Source: Puccinia triticina
Lineage: Eukaryota > Basidiomycota > Pucciniomycetes > Pucciniales > Pucciniaceae
Reading direction: 5' to 3'
DNA length: 64,000 nt
NCBI RefSeq assembly: GCF_026914185.1
Contig: NC_070561.1
Span: 2,852,001 to 2,916,000 of the forward strand
Of the stretch, positions 12,266-23,897 are shown in pieces. Made by a program: the position numbers and the translations under genes. Under the pieces are notes generated by a model. The model ran no database searches and was not told the DNA's origin. It saw only the letters and a list, made by a program, of their open reading frames with translations. How positions within the stretch are numbered: position 1 is the stretch's first letter; each line of letters opens with the position of its first letter.

Positions 12266-13031
12266 GATTTATGCAGCTCGTCTCTCTCTCTCTGCGCACT
12301 CTGCCGTGTATCTTGTATCATCCACCCGGAGCGTCCTACGAGTCAAAGACGATGATGCTGGGCAACTGCTAAACAACAGCGGGCTGGTGTCAGGCTTCAA
12401 TTCTGTAAGGTAGAGGTAAATATGTATAGGATGCACTCACCTCTCGGGAAATGTGTGGTTGTTGGGTGAGTGGGTTTTTAATTTAAGCTCTCGCTGAGCC
12501 TGGGCCCGAGGCCGACGACAGCCCCCGAGCTGATCTTATATCCTCTTTACGCCTCCACCGCCCACACCAGCCTCAGCTCATCAATACACACAAGTACAAA
12601 AACTGCTGTGTCTGGATCCGAAACAGCAGCAATCCATGTATGTACATACATACTCCGCAGGAGAGGGTGCAGTACAGAGGGACATGCCCCAAAGCATCAC
12701 CACGCTGTGATTTGTTTGCAAGCCAGCATCCATGGCTGAACTACTTCATGAGCAAATCCATGCACCTTGAAATCGGGGGGTGTAAGACTTGGCATGTGAT
12801 CCAATCCACTGAGTAGCGTCTTGTTCAGAACGCTGGTCCAGGTGGCCCATTCTTCAACCATCTTCTTCCTGGATAAATGAACAGGAAGGGGGAACCGCCC
12901 GGATGTGGCCGCTGCCGCTGGGCAATGAGATGAAATACATAAAGCTATGTCCATTGGATTTGTTCTACATACAAACTGAAACAACACGGCCACTGTGCCC
13001 AATAACACACCAAGTTCTACCTCTGCAAGTC
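12266..13031. promoter_or_regulatory. Intergenic region with transporter 5' side
   Basis: This interval holds the upstream region of the transporter (read leftwards from 12265) and the downstream region of the crotonase. A CT-rich run at 12281-12294 and a TTATATCC string at about 12535 are compatible with fungal promoter features, but I cannot assign specific sites. Confidence 0.3.
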
Positions 13032-14304
13032 CTAGAGCTTGCTCGCCTTCTTCTTTTCTGTGATCTTCACCGGATCGCTCCACCTGGGTTTCCGTTTCTG
13101 CCGATCCCAGCGCAGGTCGTGCTCAGCAAGCCCATCCCACCAAGGTCTACATATCTGGGTGAGAGAGAGACTGACTTCAGCAAATGCCCGGAGCCCCTCG
13201 CGCATGTCGGGGCCGCGTGCCCACTCGTCGAACTCGTCCCGGAGGACGGCTGCAGCGGTGGCGAGCTCGATGCCGTCGCCGAGCTCCTCCTCCCGCAGCG
13301 TGCCGAGCGCGGCGTCGTCCAGGAAGCCGCGATGGCCCCGGCGGAGGGTGTCGACCATGGCCAGCTTGGTGAGCTGGACGGCCGCGGGCGAGTTAGCGAT
13401 GATCTGCTGGGCCATCCTGAGCACCGCCGGGAGCAGTGCCTCCGTCGTGGGCACCACTTCCATAATATGAGAGAACTTTTAAGTTGTGTGCAGGCAGGGT
13501 GAGGAGGCGACAGCTTCGCGCGCTCACCCTCGTTCACGATCCGGAACTTGTCCCGCGCCGTCTGCGCATCCACCGGCCGGCCCAGGAAGAGCAGCTCCGA
13601 GGCCAGCGTCCTGCCGCAGAGAAGCAGCAGTCTGGGGATGCCGCCCTGGGCGACGAAGACGCCCTTGGAGACTTCCGGAAACCCGAACGTCTGAAAAAGA
13701 AAAAAACCCAGCTAGTCAGACAGATTTTTTTGCGTGGGGGAGGATGGCTGACTGACGCTGTGTTGGGTGGCGATGACGAGGTCACAGTTGAGGACGAGCT
13801 CCAGCCCACCGCCGAGACAGAGGCCGTCGACGGCAGCGATGAGCGGCTTGCGGGAGAGGCGGCGGGAGATGGATCCGAAGCCGTTGGGCGTGTCGAGCAG
13901 ACGTCTGCGCTGGTCGTGCTCCTTCTTGGCGAGCCACTCTGTGCGGGAGCCCCATGTCCAGATACATGAGAGAGAGGCCCAGATTGGAGAGAGGAGACAC
14001 ACCTTTGAGGTCCTGGCCGGCGCAGAAGGCCTTCGTGGATGCAGGCGCAAGCGTGCCGGTGACGACGATCGCCCAGACCGAGGGCTCCTCCTCGGCCCAG
14101 TCCAGCACGCGCTCCAGGTCGGCCTGCATCTGCAACACAAAAAGCGATCGGTTGGATGGTGTGATGTGTCTGAGTGAGTGGATGTGGACGTGCCTGGTCG
14201 GTCATCGTGTTGAGCTCTTTCGGCCGGTTGAGTGCGACCATGAGCACCCGGCCGCCCTCGAGGAAGGTGCTCTTGACCGTCGGCCCGTGGGATGGCTGTT
14301 TCAT
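13032..14304 (-). CDS. Enoyl-CoA hydratase/isomerase (crotonase) family protein, six exons
   Basis: Minus-strand exons are 14304-14194, 14129-14003, 13938-13757, 13690-13528, 13456-13176 and 13097-13032; the CDS is 930 nt (309 residues) with all phases agreeing. Crotonase signatures are clear: KAFCAGQDLK (CoA binding and first oxyanion-hole part) and AAVDGLCLGGGLELVLNCDL (the GGG oxyanion loop and the following helix with a Glu near the catalytic position). These enzymes hydrate or isomerise acyl-CoAs, usually in mitochondrial or peroxisomal fatty-acid or branched-chain amino-acid breakdown. The C-terminus ends KKKASKL, whose last three residues are close to a PTS1-type SKL, suggesting peroxisomal import. 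The first intron appears to be GC-AG (CAG before GCACGT). The exact substrate is not readable. Confidence 0.88.
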
Positions 14305-14596
14305 CGTCGTTCGTGGTTTTCTAACTTGACCCCAGTCCCCGGCCAGGGCTGGAGGAAAAACACTTCATCACCCAACTCAGCTCCTGTGGACCTGCCCCAC
14401 AGCTCACACTTCTCAATTAGGGTGTTCAAAGTTGACTTGCATAAAATCATAACACCATAAAGTCATAAAATTCTGAGCTGAAAAAAATATGTACCACCCA
14501 AACACTCAAATTACAGCAGCATTGCTAGAATGGTACATATGAAATCATCACTTGAAAGTTTTATGATTTTATGATTTTATGTATTGAAAATTTTAA

Positions 14597-14746
14597 GGCT
14601 CCGTTTGGAGCCGATATAATTGTGTGATATAATCTGGAATTTTGTGACATCTGATCAAGTTTTGGCGGACCTGATCAGATGTCACATAGGATGTCAGGCA
14701 AAAAAACTCATATATCGCCCGGATTATATTGGCTCCAAACAGGGCC
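14597..14746. mobile_element. PIF/Harbinger-type MITE
   Basis: The ends are GGCTCCGTTTGGAGCC and, reversed from the right, GGCCCTGTTTGGAGCC. Both flanks are TAA, the three-base TWA target duplication typical of PIF/Harbinger. The end sequence resembles that of the autonomous element at 58688-62288. Confidence 0.82.
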
Positions 14747-15004
14747 TAAGATTTCAACTTTGAACCCCTTAAATGTCAGCTTTCAAATGGTGCTGGTCTC
14801 ATCTCCCCAATCCTTATCATTTTCACTTAAGGTGTTCAAAGTTGAAATCATAAAATTTTCAACAGAAAATCATAAAATCATAAAACTTTCAAGTGATGAT
14901 TTCATATGTACCATTCTAGCAATGCTGCTGTAATTTGAGTGTTTGGGTGGTATGTACATATTTTTTTCAGCTCAGAATTTTATGATTTTATGCAAGTCAA
15001 CTTT

Positions 15005-15165
15005 TATGGTGTTCAAAATTGCATAAGATTTTTTTACATAAAATCATAAACTGCAATTTTGGCTGGGAGATGTGACTTTAAGTTTTATGCATGCTGACAT
15101 CTCCCAGCCAAAATTGGCTTTATGATTTTATGTAAACCGTGACATATGCAATTTTGAACACCATA
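15005..15165. mobile_element. Stowaway-like MITE, family A (copy 2)
   Basis: It has the same palindromic structure and inner motif (TTTTGGCTGGGAGATGT) as the copy at 1354-1514, with ends TATGGTGTTCAAAATTGCAT. It interrupts the right terminal repeat of the host MITE at 14828-15178. Confidence 0.75.
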
Positions 15166-15643
15166 TCTGAACACCCTAACTGTACTATGTTTCTTTTTTT
15201 TTAAAGAAAAAAAAAGAAATGTAAACCAAGGAATTACAACCATCATGCCTTAATGTGGATATTGGATTCACAAGCCTGCAGATATCTGCGGATCCTACAC
15301 CTGTAGCTACTCAATTGTTGCAGATAGGATATTCAATTGTACTTATTATCAGAAAATCCCAAATTGGATCTTCAGAGCAATGAAATATCCTCCAGGATTC
15401 CTTTAATCAGTTTTGAAGTTTACGCCTCAAAAACTTGGGTGAGAGTACTCATCAGTACTGCCAAAACAAATGTCTATTCAGTTTTTCTTGTACATATGTT
15501 GGTGAATTTTAAAATTTGTCTTAGTTTTTTTAGGATTGAAAATCCTTCCTTTGTCTGCCAGCCTGCAGACATTATTCATAAGCCTCTTGTACGGAGACCT
15601 CACCAGTTGGGGTCCCCCGGACCCTCCATTTGCAAGGCTTAGT

Positions 15644-16820
15644 TACACCACGGGTGAAACACATCAAAATGATTTCAATTAGCAACCAACAGTGTCTTGG
15701 TTTGCCTGCCTGCAAGGGCAGACTGTCCCTTGACGGTTGGTGATTCACCAGAAAGCATCCAGGAATGCTACTGGAAGGCAATCCAAATGCAATTCAGATT
15801 GCCAACCTGTTTCCAAAATTCTTTCAATTGCAATCAACACTGCAACAGCTGCGCTGTGCACAGCAGGAAGCACAGCATTTTTTGCCCTGCTTTGTTAAGC
15901 TTTTAGCAGCACGTGAGCCACTGCACTTTTTGCCAATTTATCTCAGGGGACAAAAAAAAATCAGCAAGCTTTTTTCAGCGGCCTGCAGCGGAAAATCACT
16001 GTGTGCTGACAAGCGGTAAACCTTGCTGACCAGGGTGCTGAGCGTTGAAAAGCAATGGTTCTTGTTGACAAGAGCAATGAGTGCTGAAAAGTGGTCAATT
16101 CTTCCACTGCTGCGCATCTTGTGCTTGCTCCAAGTTAAAATTTGGACTCTGCAGCACACAAAACCACTGTGTTTCTTGCACTATCATTGCTATTCTTAGC
16201 AAAAAGAGGCTTAGTGGGCCCAAGCGCCGCAGTGCTTTGCGCTAGAAACACTTTTTGCAGCAAAAAGCGGCTAAAAGCAAAGAAAAGCGCCTCCAGCCAC
16301 TGCGCTATTTTGCAGCAAAAGCGGGAAAAAAACAATTTGCTACCTGAGGATCAAAATCTGTGCAGCGGTTTTTTTTGCTGGGCTGACACTGAAAACAGCG
16401 CCTGGCTGCTGATCTATTGCTTTTTCTCGCCAGGAAAAGCAGATGGCTGCTGTGCTTTGCTATTTTGGCACTTTGGTCAGCAAAGCGCAGCTGTTGCGGT
16501 GTTGATAAAGGACAAACAACCGCCACCAGATGTAGCCCACAAATCTTTCATTATAAATGACTTTATCCATTCTGTAAAAAGCACCCTTGATATAAAAGTT
16601 CACAGGATCCTAGGTGAAGGTAGCAGCCAATTCTGGTCTGTTTTCAGGAATGGATTCAAATGAATTTTGGCTTTGTTCCAATTCAGACCCATCTTTTTGA
16701 CTTTGGGTTTAGCCCCAAATTTTGATTGGAATGATTCCGGTCCTTTGAGCATACCGGAAGCTTTCCGCACCATCCAGTAGATTTTCTGGATTGAAACTTT
16801 AAATCTTCACCCGTGGTGTA
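15644..16820. mobile_element. TA-flanked inverted-repeat element with nested insert
   Basis: The ends are TACACCACGGGTGAA at 15644 and its reverse at 16806-16820. An inner element at 15833-16506 has its own inverted ends (ATCAACACTGCAACAGCTGC on the left, reversed on the right with one change). The sequence just inside the right end resembles, inverted, the element at 17578-18226. No coding product is recognised. Confidence 0.55.
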
Positions 16821-16897
16821 CCACCACCAGCTACCACCAAACACACTACGTCTAGCCAAGTTTGAGCGGGAGGAAATCTGAGAACAGCAGGTTTGAG

Positions 16898-17379
16898 TGT
16901 TGTGGAGGGATCATGAAAGAGTGCTTCCACGCCTGCTGCCTCAGGTAGCCTACATACAACAAGTGACAGGAGTGTGATATGTAGATGGCATGGGTGTAGC
17001 AGGTAAAACTGAGAAAAAACCTGAGTATCATACTCAACAGAAAGGACATCAAAATCGCATCAGTCATCCATTTCTCAATGAAATTTCTGACACCAAAATG
17101 CCAACACAGGCTCCTACAAAACACAAGAGAAAATCTGAAGGAAATACCCCCAAGAAATCCAAGTATGTACCATGGGCCATTGACTCCCGCTCAAACTCGG
17201 CTAAAATGGATGACTGATGCGATTTTGATGTCCTTTCTGTTGAGTATGATACTCAGGTTTTTTCTCAGTTTTACCTGCTACACCCATGCCATCTACATAT
17301 CACACTCCTGTCACTTGTTGTATGTAGGCTACCTGAGGCAGCAGGTGTGGAAGCACTCTTTCATCATCCCTCCACAACA
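16898..17379. repeat. Inverted pair of 142-bp LTR-like sequences
   Basis: 16898-17039 (TGTTGTGGAGGG to TACTCAACA) is repeated almost exactly in inverted orientation at 17238-17379. The inverted similarity continues about 35 bp inward to the CATCCATTT strings and some way outward. The TG...CA ends look like small LTRs. The spacer between them is unique and Lys-rich if translated. Confidence 0.6.
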
Positions 17380-17577
17380 CTCAAACACCACCACTCACTG
17401 TGCCTGCTGTTCTCAGATTTCTGGGAAAATTAAAAAAACCTGTCAGAGGATCAATTAGTCTAGTTTCCCAAGTTGATGCACTCAGTCAACCAGTGGGTCA
17501 ATACATGACAACAATAACAGATAGATGGAATAACACATAAAGTAGGGATTGTTGATTGGTACCCCCGGCGGCTACAC

Positions 17578-18226
17578 TACACCACAGGCGAAGTTTTAAA
17601 GTTTGAATCCAGTAAAAATACTGGAGGGCAAGAAAAACCAAAAAGCGATCGGAATGCTTCCGGTGTGGTCGAAGGACCGGAATCATTCCAATCGCAATTT
17701 GGGTTAAACCCAAACCTGAAAAGATGGGTCCGCGCCGGAATGAAGTCGGAATTCATTTGACTTCGTTCCAGGAAACAGACCGGAATCTCATTCTGGTTTC
17801 TTTCCTGGATTTTCCCCGGAATAGTTCTGTATACGACCGGGCAAGCCCCACAAATACAGCCTTATATCCACTAATCACACACCTGACTGCATAGTGTGTC
17901 TAGCATATTGGTCAAGCAGCTCCTGTGAGATGGATCAGCCAAATGGTGCTGGTTCGATCCCCCCTTTTGCTTGACCAGTTGCCCACTCGCATTTTTGAGC
18001 CTTCAGCAGCCCGCGCCAACCCGTCACCATTCCGAATACTCATCGAAAGCAATTCGGAATGGGGTTGGCAATCCAAAATAAATTCGGAATCCCATCCAGT
18101 AAACCGCTGGATTGCTTTCTGGAGAATCGCCAACCGTCAATGGACGGTCCGCCCTTGCAGGCGGGCCAACCGAAAGCATTTCGGTGGGCGATTGAAATAA
18201 TTTTGACGCGCTTCACCCCTGGTGTA
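17578..18226. mobile_element. TA-flanked inverted-repeat element (relative of 15644-16820)
   Basis: The left end TACACCACAGGCGAAG and the right end, reversed (TACACCAGGGGTGAAG), are inverted repeats. Inner strings such as GGAATCATTCCAATCG match the reverse complement of the right part of the 15644-16820 element. It is probably a non-autonomous Tc1/mariner-like member. Confidence 0.5.
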
Positions 18227-18298
18227 CCTAGTACCGCTTGCCATGTCACGTGAGGGGGACTATAGTCCAATCCATCCCCCTTGCCCCACCTAGTCCGG

Positions 18299-18462
18299 CA
18301 GAGATCCGACCCCCAACCTCCATCCCTGCCCGGCTAGGTAAGCCGTTTCTTTTCCCTCTCCTCTCTTGGTTCCACCCCTTGTCCCCCTCCTCCTGGGAGG
18401 ATTCTTGTACATAGACTAACAAGAGATCCGACCCCCGACCTCCATCTCTGCCCGGCTAGACG
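18299..18462 (+). repeat. Direct repeat, about 35 bp
   Basis: AGAGATCCGACCCCCAACC at about 18299 and AGAGATCCGACCCCCGACC at 18423 begin two copies of a stretch ending CTGCCCGGCTAG. They lie about 124 bp apart. Function unknown. Confidence 0.6.
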
Positions 18463-18555
18463 TAATACAGCCTGCACGTTGGTTCTAGAGCTTTCCAAGC
18501 CTTGAGCTCTGTGCCAACTGCGCCTCCGCCCAACAGTGTCTTGATTCCTTCAGGT

Positions 18556-18861
18556 TCAGGATCTTCTTTCAAATAGCGAGATATATCGGGTTGAATTCCA
18601 TTTCACGGTGCCGTGCTGTTGTATAGTGGCACCAAAAAAACTTTTCTTCTTTGTTGTGGTCGACGGGATAGGTTCCGGACCCGCAGGAGTTGAGGACGGA
18701 AGGCTCTTCTCGAAATCAGCGGTGATTCTGCGGAAAATGGCTTGGATTTGATCAACCGAGATATTGTAATGCTCCACGATGAAGGTGGCATGTAATTGCC
18801 AAAAGCCAAGTAGCAAATCCTTCTGAAGGCCAGCCAGGCCCGGGGCCCATCGGACATCCAA
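18556..18861 (-). CDS. Hypothetical open frame or exon fragment
   Basis: A minus-strand frame reads sensibly (LLLGFWQLHATFIVEHYNIS and onward) and ends FERRS followed by a stop. I do not recognise it. No signal peptide, splice signal or true ATG context supports a complete gene, and it adjoins repetitive GC-rich sequence at 18860-18994. It may be a fragment of a captured or degraded gene. Confidence 0.2.
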   Translation of the reverse strand: MDVRWAPGLAGLQKDLLLGFWQLHATFIVEHYNISVDQIQAIFRRITADFEKSLPSSTPAGPEPIPSTTTKKKSFFGATIQQHGTVKWNSTRYISLFERRS

Positions 18862-18994
18862 TAAAAATGGTTGGTATGCCTCGGGGCTCGGGGCATACCT
18901 CGGGAAATTCGGGGTTCAGGCTGCGGCCTCGGGAAATACGGGGTTCAGGGTGCGGGCTGAGCCTCATCATGCCCCGACCCGAACCCCGGGTTAC

Positions 18995-21217
18995 AGAGGG
19001 GTATGGGTTATAACAGGTTCTGCTGTACAACTGTTCCCCATCCTCGCACACATCGTTGGAAATCGCGGAGTCCATCATACCCGCAAAGATGTTGGTCCCG
19101 CCTTTCCCCTAGACTTGCTTTTGCAACTCATCCCTTCGGTCTTTGGGGGTTTTGTTTCGTACCCCTCGCCACCTTGATTACCAGCTGACTTTCATTTTCC
19201 GACGTTATCGGATGATAGGACCACCTCTCTTGATCACCTCAAACAACACACCACCGTTGTCTGTGACACCGGGGACTTTGAAAGTCAGTTTTACATTTCT
19301 GCATAGCACCACCCTCCGTTCCTGATCCGATTACCTCTTTTTTGATTTTTGTCTGCTGCAGGTATTGCCCAGTACAAGCCCCAGGTGTGTATGATGTACT
19401 TGAATATCTTCATTCTTGCCAGCATTGGATTGATGAGTGTACTCTGACCATCGTTTTGATCAACTCGAAACCCAGGATGCTACTACGAATCCCTCATTAA
19501 TCCTTGCAGCCGTCAAGAAACCGGCCTACGCCAAGTTGGTTGATGTCGCCGTTCAATATGGAAAGGCTCAGGGAGGGTCAGTGATTAGCCTCAGCTCTTT
19601 ATCAACGTTGGTGGTGTTTATCTTGGATTCTACACGGCTGAATCCATGCATTTTTCTATAGTTCATTAGATAACCAAGTCGATGCGACAGTTGACAGACT
19701 TTTAGTCGAATTTGGAAAAGAGATTCTCGCTTTGATTCCTGGCCGAGTGTCGACCGAAGTCGATGCGCGATTCTCATTCGACAAGGAAGCCACCAAGCGC
19801 AAGGCACTCCACCTAATTGAACTCTACAAGACGGTAGGAATCGACAAGGATCGTGTCTTGATCAAGATTGCCTCATCCTGGGAGGGCATCCAGGCTGCTA
19901 GAGAGCTCGAAAAGGATCACAACATCCACTGCAACTTGACCCTTCTTTTTGGTTTCGGTCAGGCAGTTGCCTGTGCTGAAGCTGGAGTCACCCTCATTTC
20001 CCCTTTTGTGGGCCGAATCTTGGACTGTAGGTCACTCTTAAATCTTACAGCTAATGAATGACTGGTAATTTACACGGCCGGCACGCATGATTTGCCATAT
20101 AGGGTACAAGGCCAAGAAGCCGGACGCTTCTTACGATGGTGCTGCCGATCCGGGCGTTCAATCGGTGCAAAAGATATACCGATACTACAAACAAGAAGGT
20201 TACAAAACCATTGTAATGGGTGCCTCCTTCCGCAACGTCAGTATCACACCGATCAAATCGTTTTGTGATGCTTTGCTTATTCGATTGTACGACGCACAAC
20301 CTAGATTGGCGAAATTGAGCAACTCGTCGGATGCGACTTTTTGACCATTTCACCTGCGCTATTGGATCAACTCCACAAGTCGGACAAGAAGATTGAGCAA
20401 AAGCTCAGCGCCGCTCAAGGTGTGACTCAACGCTTCTTTCTGCCCTATTACCCCGAAGCCTCTTGGCTCACCTTTTCCATTCATCCGCCTGAATTTTTTA
20501 GCTACCACTGGTGAAAAGTTGCCAAAGGTATCTTACGTAAATGACGAGGCCGCGTTCAGATGGGCCTTATTCAGTGAGGAAATGGCATGGGACAAGCTCC
20601 ACGAGGGAATTCGAAAGTTTGCTGAAGATGCCGAAACCTTGAAGGCCATGCTGAAAGAAAAACTTCAAAAGTAAAAAATGAATAAGGTTGTTTCTTGTTG
20701 ATCGCCAATGCATCATATCTTCTGTAGACTGTCCCTAGAGGGGCTAGCACATGTGGTCCTCTCTAATCATTTGTAACTCTAGTCACCTCAAGTCATTATC
20801 CATACATGGTACAATGATACAATTTCCTCCTCACGATGGTGCAACCTGCCCTTCATTTGATTCATCACAAGTCCGCAGATCTGGCTAAGTTCAATTGAGC
20901 TCTTTTCCCTTTGTAACAAAGCTGCAACTAAGATGTACACTCGCAGGGCTGATCACATGTGGTTGTTATTGAGGAAGCATAAATTACAGTTGTGGGCTTT
21001 GATGAAGTCTTAGTGTTTTCAAGGGTTACACTGTGTGGGCGCAGGAAACAATCCTCTATCTTATTGCATGTTGGATGATATTTTGAAAGGTTCTTTGCCA
21101 GAGGGCAGTGGTTTTAACTCCTCACTTAAAAGGCCTGAGAGAATGTGAATTCAAACAAAACACAATTACCAATGACCATGCAGGGTGGCTTTATCTAGTG
21201 ATGCATTTATAATTTAC
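18995..21217 (+). repeat. Left arm of a 2.2-kb inverted duplication
   Basis: The segment is repeated in reverse at 35926-38148. Paired positions sum to 57143 at every landmark checked (exon borders, stop codon, both ends), so there are essentially no indels. I saw only scattered single-base differences, for example in the first exon region and in the intron before the exon at 19476. The arm contains the whole visible transaldolase gene and about 0.54 kb of 3' flank. Confidence 0.92.
19185..20674 (+). CDS. Transaldolase, copy 1 (5' end unresolved)
   Basis: Exons: about 19185-19283, 19362-19384, 19476-19576, 19662-20026, 20103-20236, 20305-20419 and 20502-20674. All junctions are GT-AG in phase. 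The protein shows the type-I transaldolase order: [12 protein letters not shown] near the N-terminus, [30 protein letters not shown] (with the Schiff-base lysine in [10 protein letters not shown]), [30 protein letters not shown] and MGASFRN. Transaldolase moves a three-carbon unit between sedoheptulose-7-phosphate and glyceraldehyde-3-phosphate in the cytosolic pentose phosphate pathway. The first clear residues are [10 protein letters not shown]; no in-frame ATG is visible, so the start codon lies in an unidentified upstream exon or was lost. Otherwise the gene looks intact and full length. Confidence 0.9.
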
Positions 21218-22712
21218 TAAGGCCAATGTTTTTGAGTGGTCTCAATACAGCAGGTCCACAGTCCGGAATTCATAATTAAAAGCCAGTGCTACGTAATCAC
21301 CTGTATGTGATAAGAGCAATCAGTACTACTTTTTTGAACCATGCACATGGAAATAAAGGTACATGTGATAAAATAATGCTTCAAATAGGAGAAAATTTGT
21401 GGAAAACATTTGCAGAGAAGATGTGAATGTGGTCAATCTACAAGACAAAAGGTGTTACCCACACTGGGATGTGCGTGAAAATTTAAGAATTGACTGCTCA
21501 CTGTGGAGTTCTCAGACCAGCTGTTGAAGTATTTCTCCAGCTGGTTCCAGGAGCAAGGGAATATTGGTGCGCCTGTCAATATCCACAAGTATACCCCCCT
21601 TTCCCTTTAGAAGCTTTATTTTGGCCTCTAGGCCGTGCATTTTCCAGTCAGTTGTAGGTAAAGTTTCAGAAATTGTACCAAGTGTATTCATGTACTAGGC
21701 AAGATGTAGATTCACAAATGAACAGCTATTCACACTTTCAACTTGAAAATTATTTTAAGGCTCATACCTTGGTAAAAATGGTAAGGAAAACCAACTATGG
21801 TATTTTCACATTTCATATTGCTTGGAGTACAAGCCCACATTACGCAGGTCTTCATAGGTCTGATACTTTTTGATACTTGAAGAATGCAAATTGATCTCAA
21901 ACTACTTTCTGCCCAATTCAATATGGGAATTGGCATTACATAAATATGCTCAAAGGATTCATCTTGCAGCTGGCTGATCCTCTGAAGTTGCTATATTTTA
22001 GAAGAACTTTTCATAATTTGATGTTATGTTTGTTTTGAATGAAAAATTCCACAATGCAAAATATTCCCTGTCACTTGGCTGAGGATATATTTGAGCATAA
22101 GGATAGGGGAATTATTGGATAAAATTGTGTGCATTGAAGCTCAATTCCACAATTGTGATAATGATGAACTCAGCACAAAACTTCAGCAGAGATATATTCA
22201 TGTGTTGGAATTGTGTGAAATATTATTCCAAAAGAACTTGAACTAAAGTTATGCCAGTGTTTGAAATAAAGTGAACAAAGATTCAAAGTTAACATTGAAC
22301 TCACATCAGACCTAATTCAGTATAAAGTTACGTCTTGGCACTCTCTAGAGAGTGCAACACATCCCCCCCTGGTGATATCAAGTCAAAGGGTGTGAACATT
22401 GAGGTATATGAGAAAATTGGGTCACTACCTATTGAGCAATGCCACACTCCGGTCAACAATTAGAAATTTGGAATGAAATGTATTGAGCAAAAACTCTGTG
22501 GAAATTCTGGAAAATGACAAAATAGGCCGTGCTTGAGCATGTGATGGGGAAAGAGTAAAAACCAGATGATTGAAGAAAATGACAAACAATAACCTCCAGT
22601 TCCAAGTCTGGGATATCCTCCAACTTTTGCAGGCTGACTTCATTCCATTCAAAAATATTGGCTTTGATGGATAAAAGGTTTTTGAACACTTGTTTCTAAC
22701 TCCCACAATCGT
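20675..22712. other. Spacer, no supported gene
   Basis: The first 540 bp are the shared 3' flank of the inverted duplication. Beyond 21217 the sequence is AT-rich with no supported gene. A short palindromic string with GGCACTCTCTAGAGAGTG at 22337 resembles two others at 24657 and 35345 and may be an old LTR/primer-site junction. Confidence 0.45.
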
Positions 22713-23897
22713 TGTAAGACTCAAAATTGGTTGTGAAACCCTTTTTCTGAATGGAGAAGGGGATGATGGAGGTGCAAACTCTGCCCTTCTATACTATCAG
22801 ATAACAAGACCCACCAAGCTAAGCTTGGCAAGTTTTAATCAAGTGATAGGTCTGGTCTAGTTCCAGATGAAGCTGTTCAATGACAGGTATGTGAGATTTG
22901 AGAGGGTTTATGATGATGGAAAGGGTGAAGGTTGACTTGATGTTTCCGGTGGGGGTTGAACACAGGTCCTCGAGGGGGTGATATAAGAAGTTGAGAAGAG
23001 TGTCTGGACTGAGAAGGGTATATGTCTCAGTCGGGAGTTGAACCAGGAACCGGGTAACTTGTGACAGGTGTGTGATATGCAACCAGGAGATATGAGAGTA
23101 TGAGAATATGAGAGTGAGCTCAGTGGTTCTTGCAGATAAGAGGGATGATATGGTATGTTATAAGAGTGTAAGGGTGATGATAATGGCTAATGGGTGATAT
23201 CTGTATAACTGGTGGGTACTGAACTGAGGGAAAAACAGCTGGGGGAGAGAGCTCCTTATAAAGACAAATGTGAGGGATTTTAACTACAAGGGGGACCTTG
23301 GATGAGGGATTTGAGCTGGTGGGCTGCGTACAAATGGTGTCAGAAGATACTAAATACAGGCAAAAAGTGGGGTGAGAAATGAAAGATGATGTCATACTAT
23401 GCAAGGAGTGCATAAACAAAGCAGGGAAATGTCAAATACAGGAGTACCTCATGCAAGGGGTGCATGAGTGGCGTCAGACTGATGCAAGGAGTGCAGAAAT
23501 GGGGTCAGAAGACTGCATGCAGCTGCAAGGGGTGCATAAATGAAGCGGGGCCATGTCAAATACAGAAGAAATGGGGTTGGTCCCCTGCATATGCAGTGGA
23601 GATAAGAGGGATAGAAAAGAGTATCTGTTTGGCTGGGGCTGAGTATGTGTATACCTGGGAAAGGTGACTTGAGGGGTGTGACAGGTTGATGACTGGGGGC
23701 TGGCCGTGTCCATGAGGGTCCAAGAGGGTGTAACTTCCAATCCAGCGGGGTTCCAGTGACGCTTCCAGTGGTGAATAGGGGTAAAATAAGCCGTAGAATC
23801 CATTTATGAGGTCCCTTTGGTGGTATCTTGAGGCCTAGGGTGAGTAAATATATGTATGAGGAAAAACTTTTGATTTTTCACTTTTCCATCTACCACA
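22713..23897 (-). mobile_element. Solo LTR, family S (copy 2)
   Basis: On the minus strand it starts TGTGGTAGATGG and ends TTTTGAGTCTTACA; at 1185 bp it is longer than copy 1 because of internal insertions. It matches copy 1 closely over its last 190 bp (minus-strand sense). The 4-bp flanks are TCGT and TTGT, compatible with a duplicated TCGT and one C-to-T change. Confidence 0.68.

Larger units (their letters stand above)
14418..15178. mobile_element. Head-to-head pair of GGTGTTCAAAG MITEs with nested inserts
   Basis: Two copies of the same element lie in opposite orientation: 14418-14771 and 14828-15178. Each has ends of the type TAGGGTGTTCAAAGTTG and an inner block with ATGTACCACCCAAACACTC or its reverse. 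TA flanks fit a TA target duplication. Copy 1 carries a PIF/Harbinger-type MITE (14597-14746) and copy 2 carries a Stowaway-like MITE (15005-15165). Together they form a long imperfect palindrome just upstream of the crotonase gene. Confidence 0.7.

Noticed and set aside
13484..14177. Plus-strand open frames through the crotonase locus
   Set aside because: GC-rich codon use keeps antisense frames open; crotonase motifs and six in-phase exons are on the minus strand.
16142..16663. Plus-strand frame of 173 codons
   Set aside because: It runs through a nested inverted-repeat element and its composition follows GCAGCAAAA-type repeats; no family seen.
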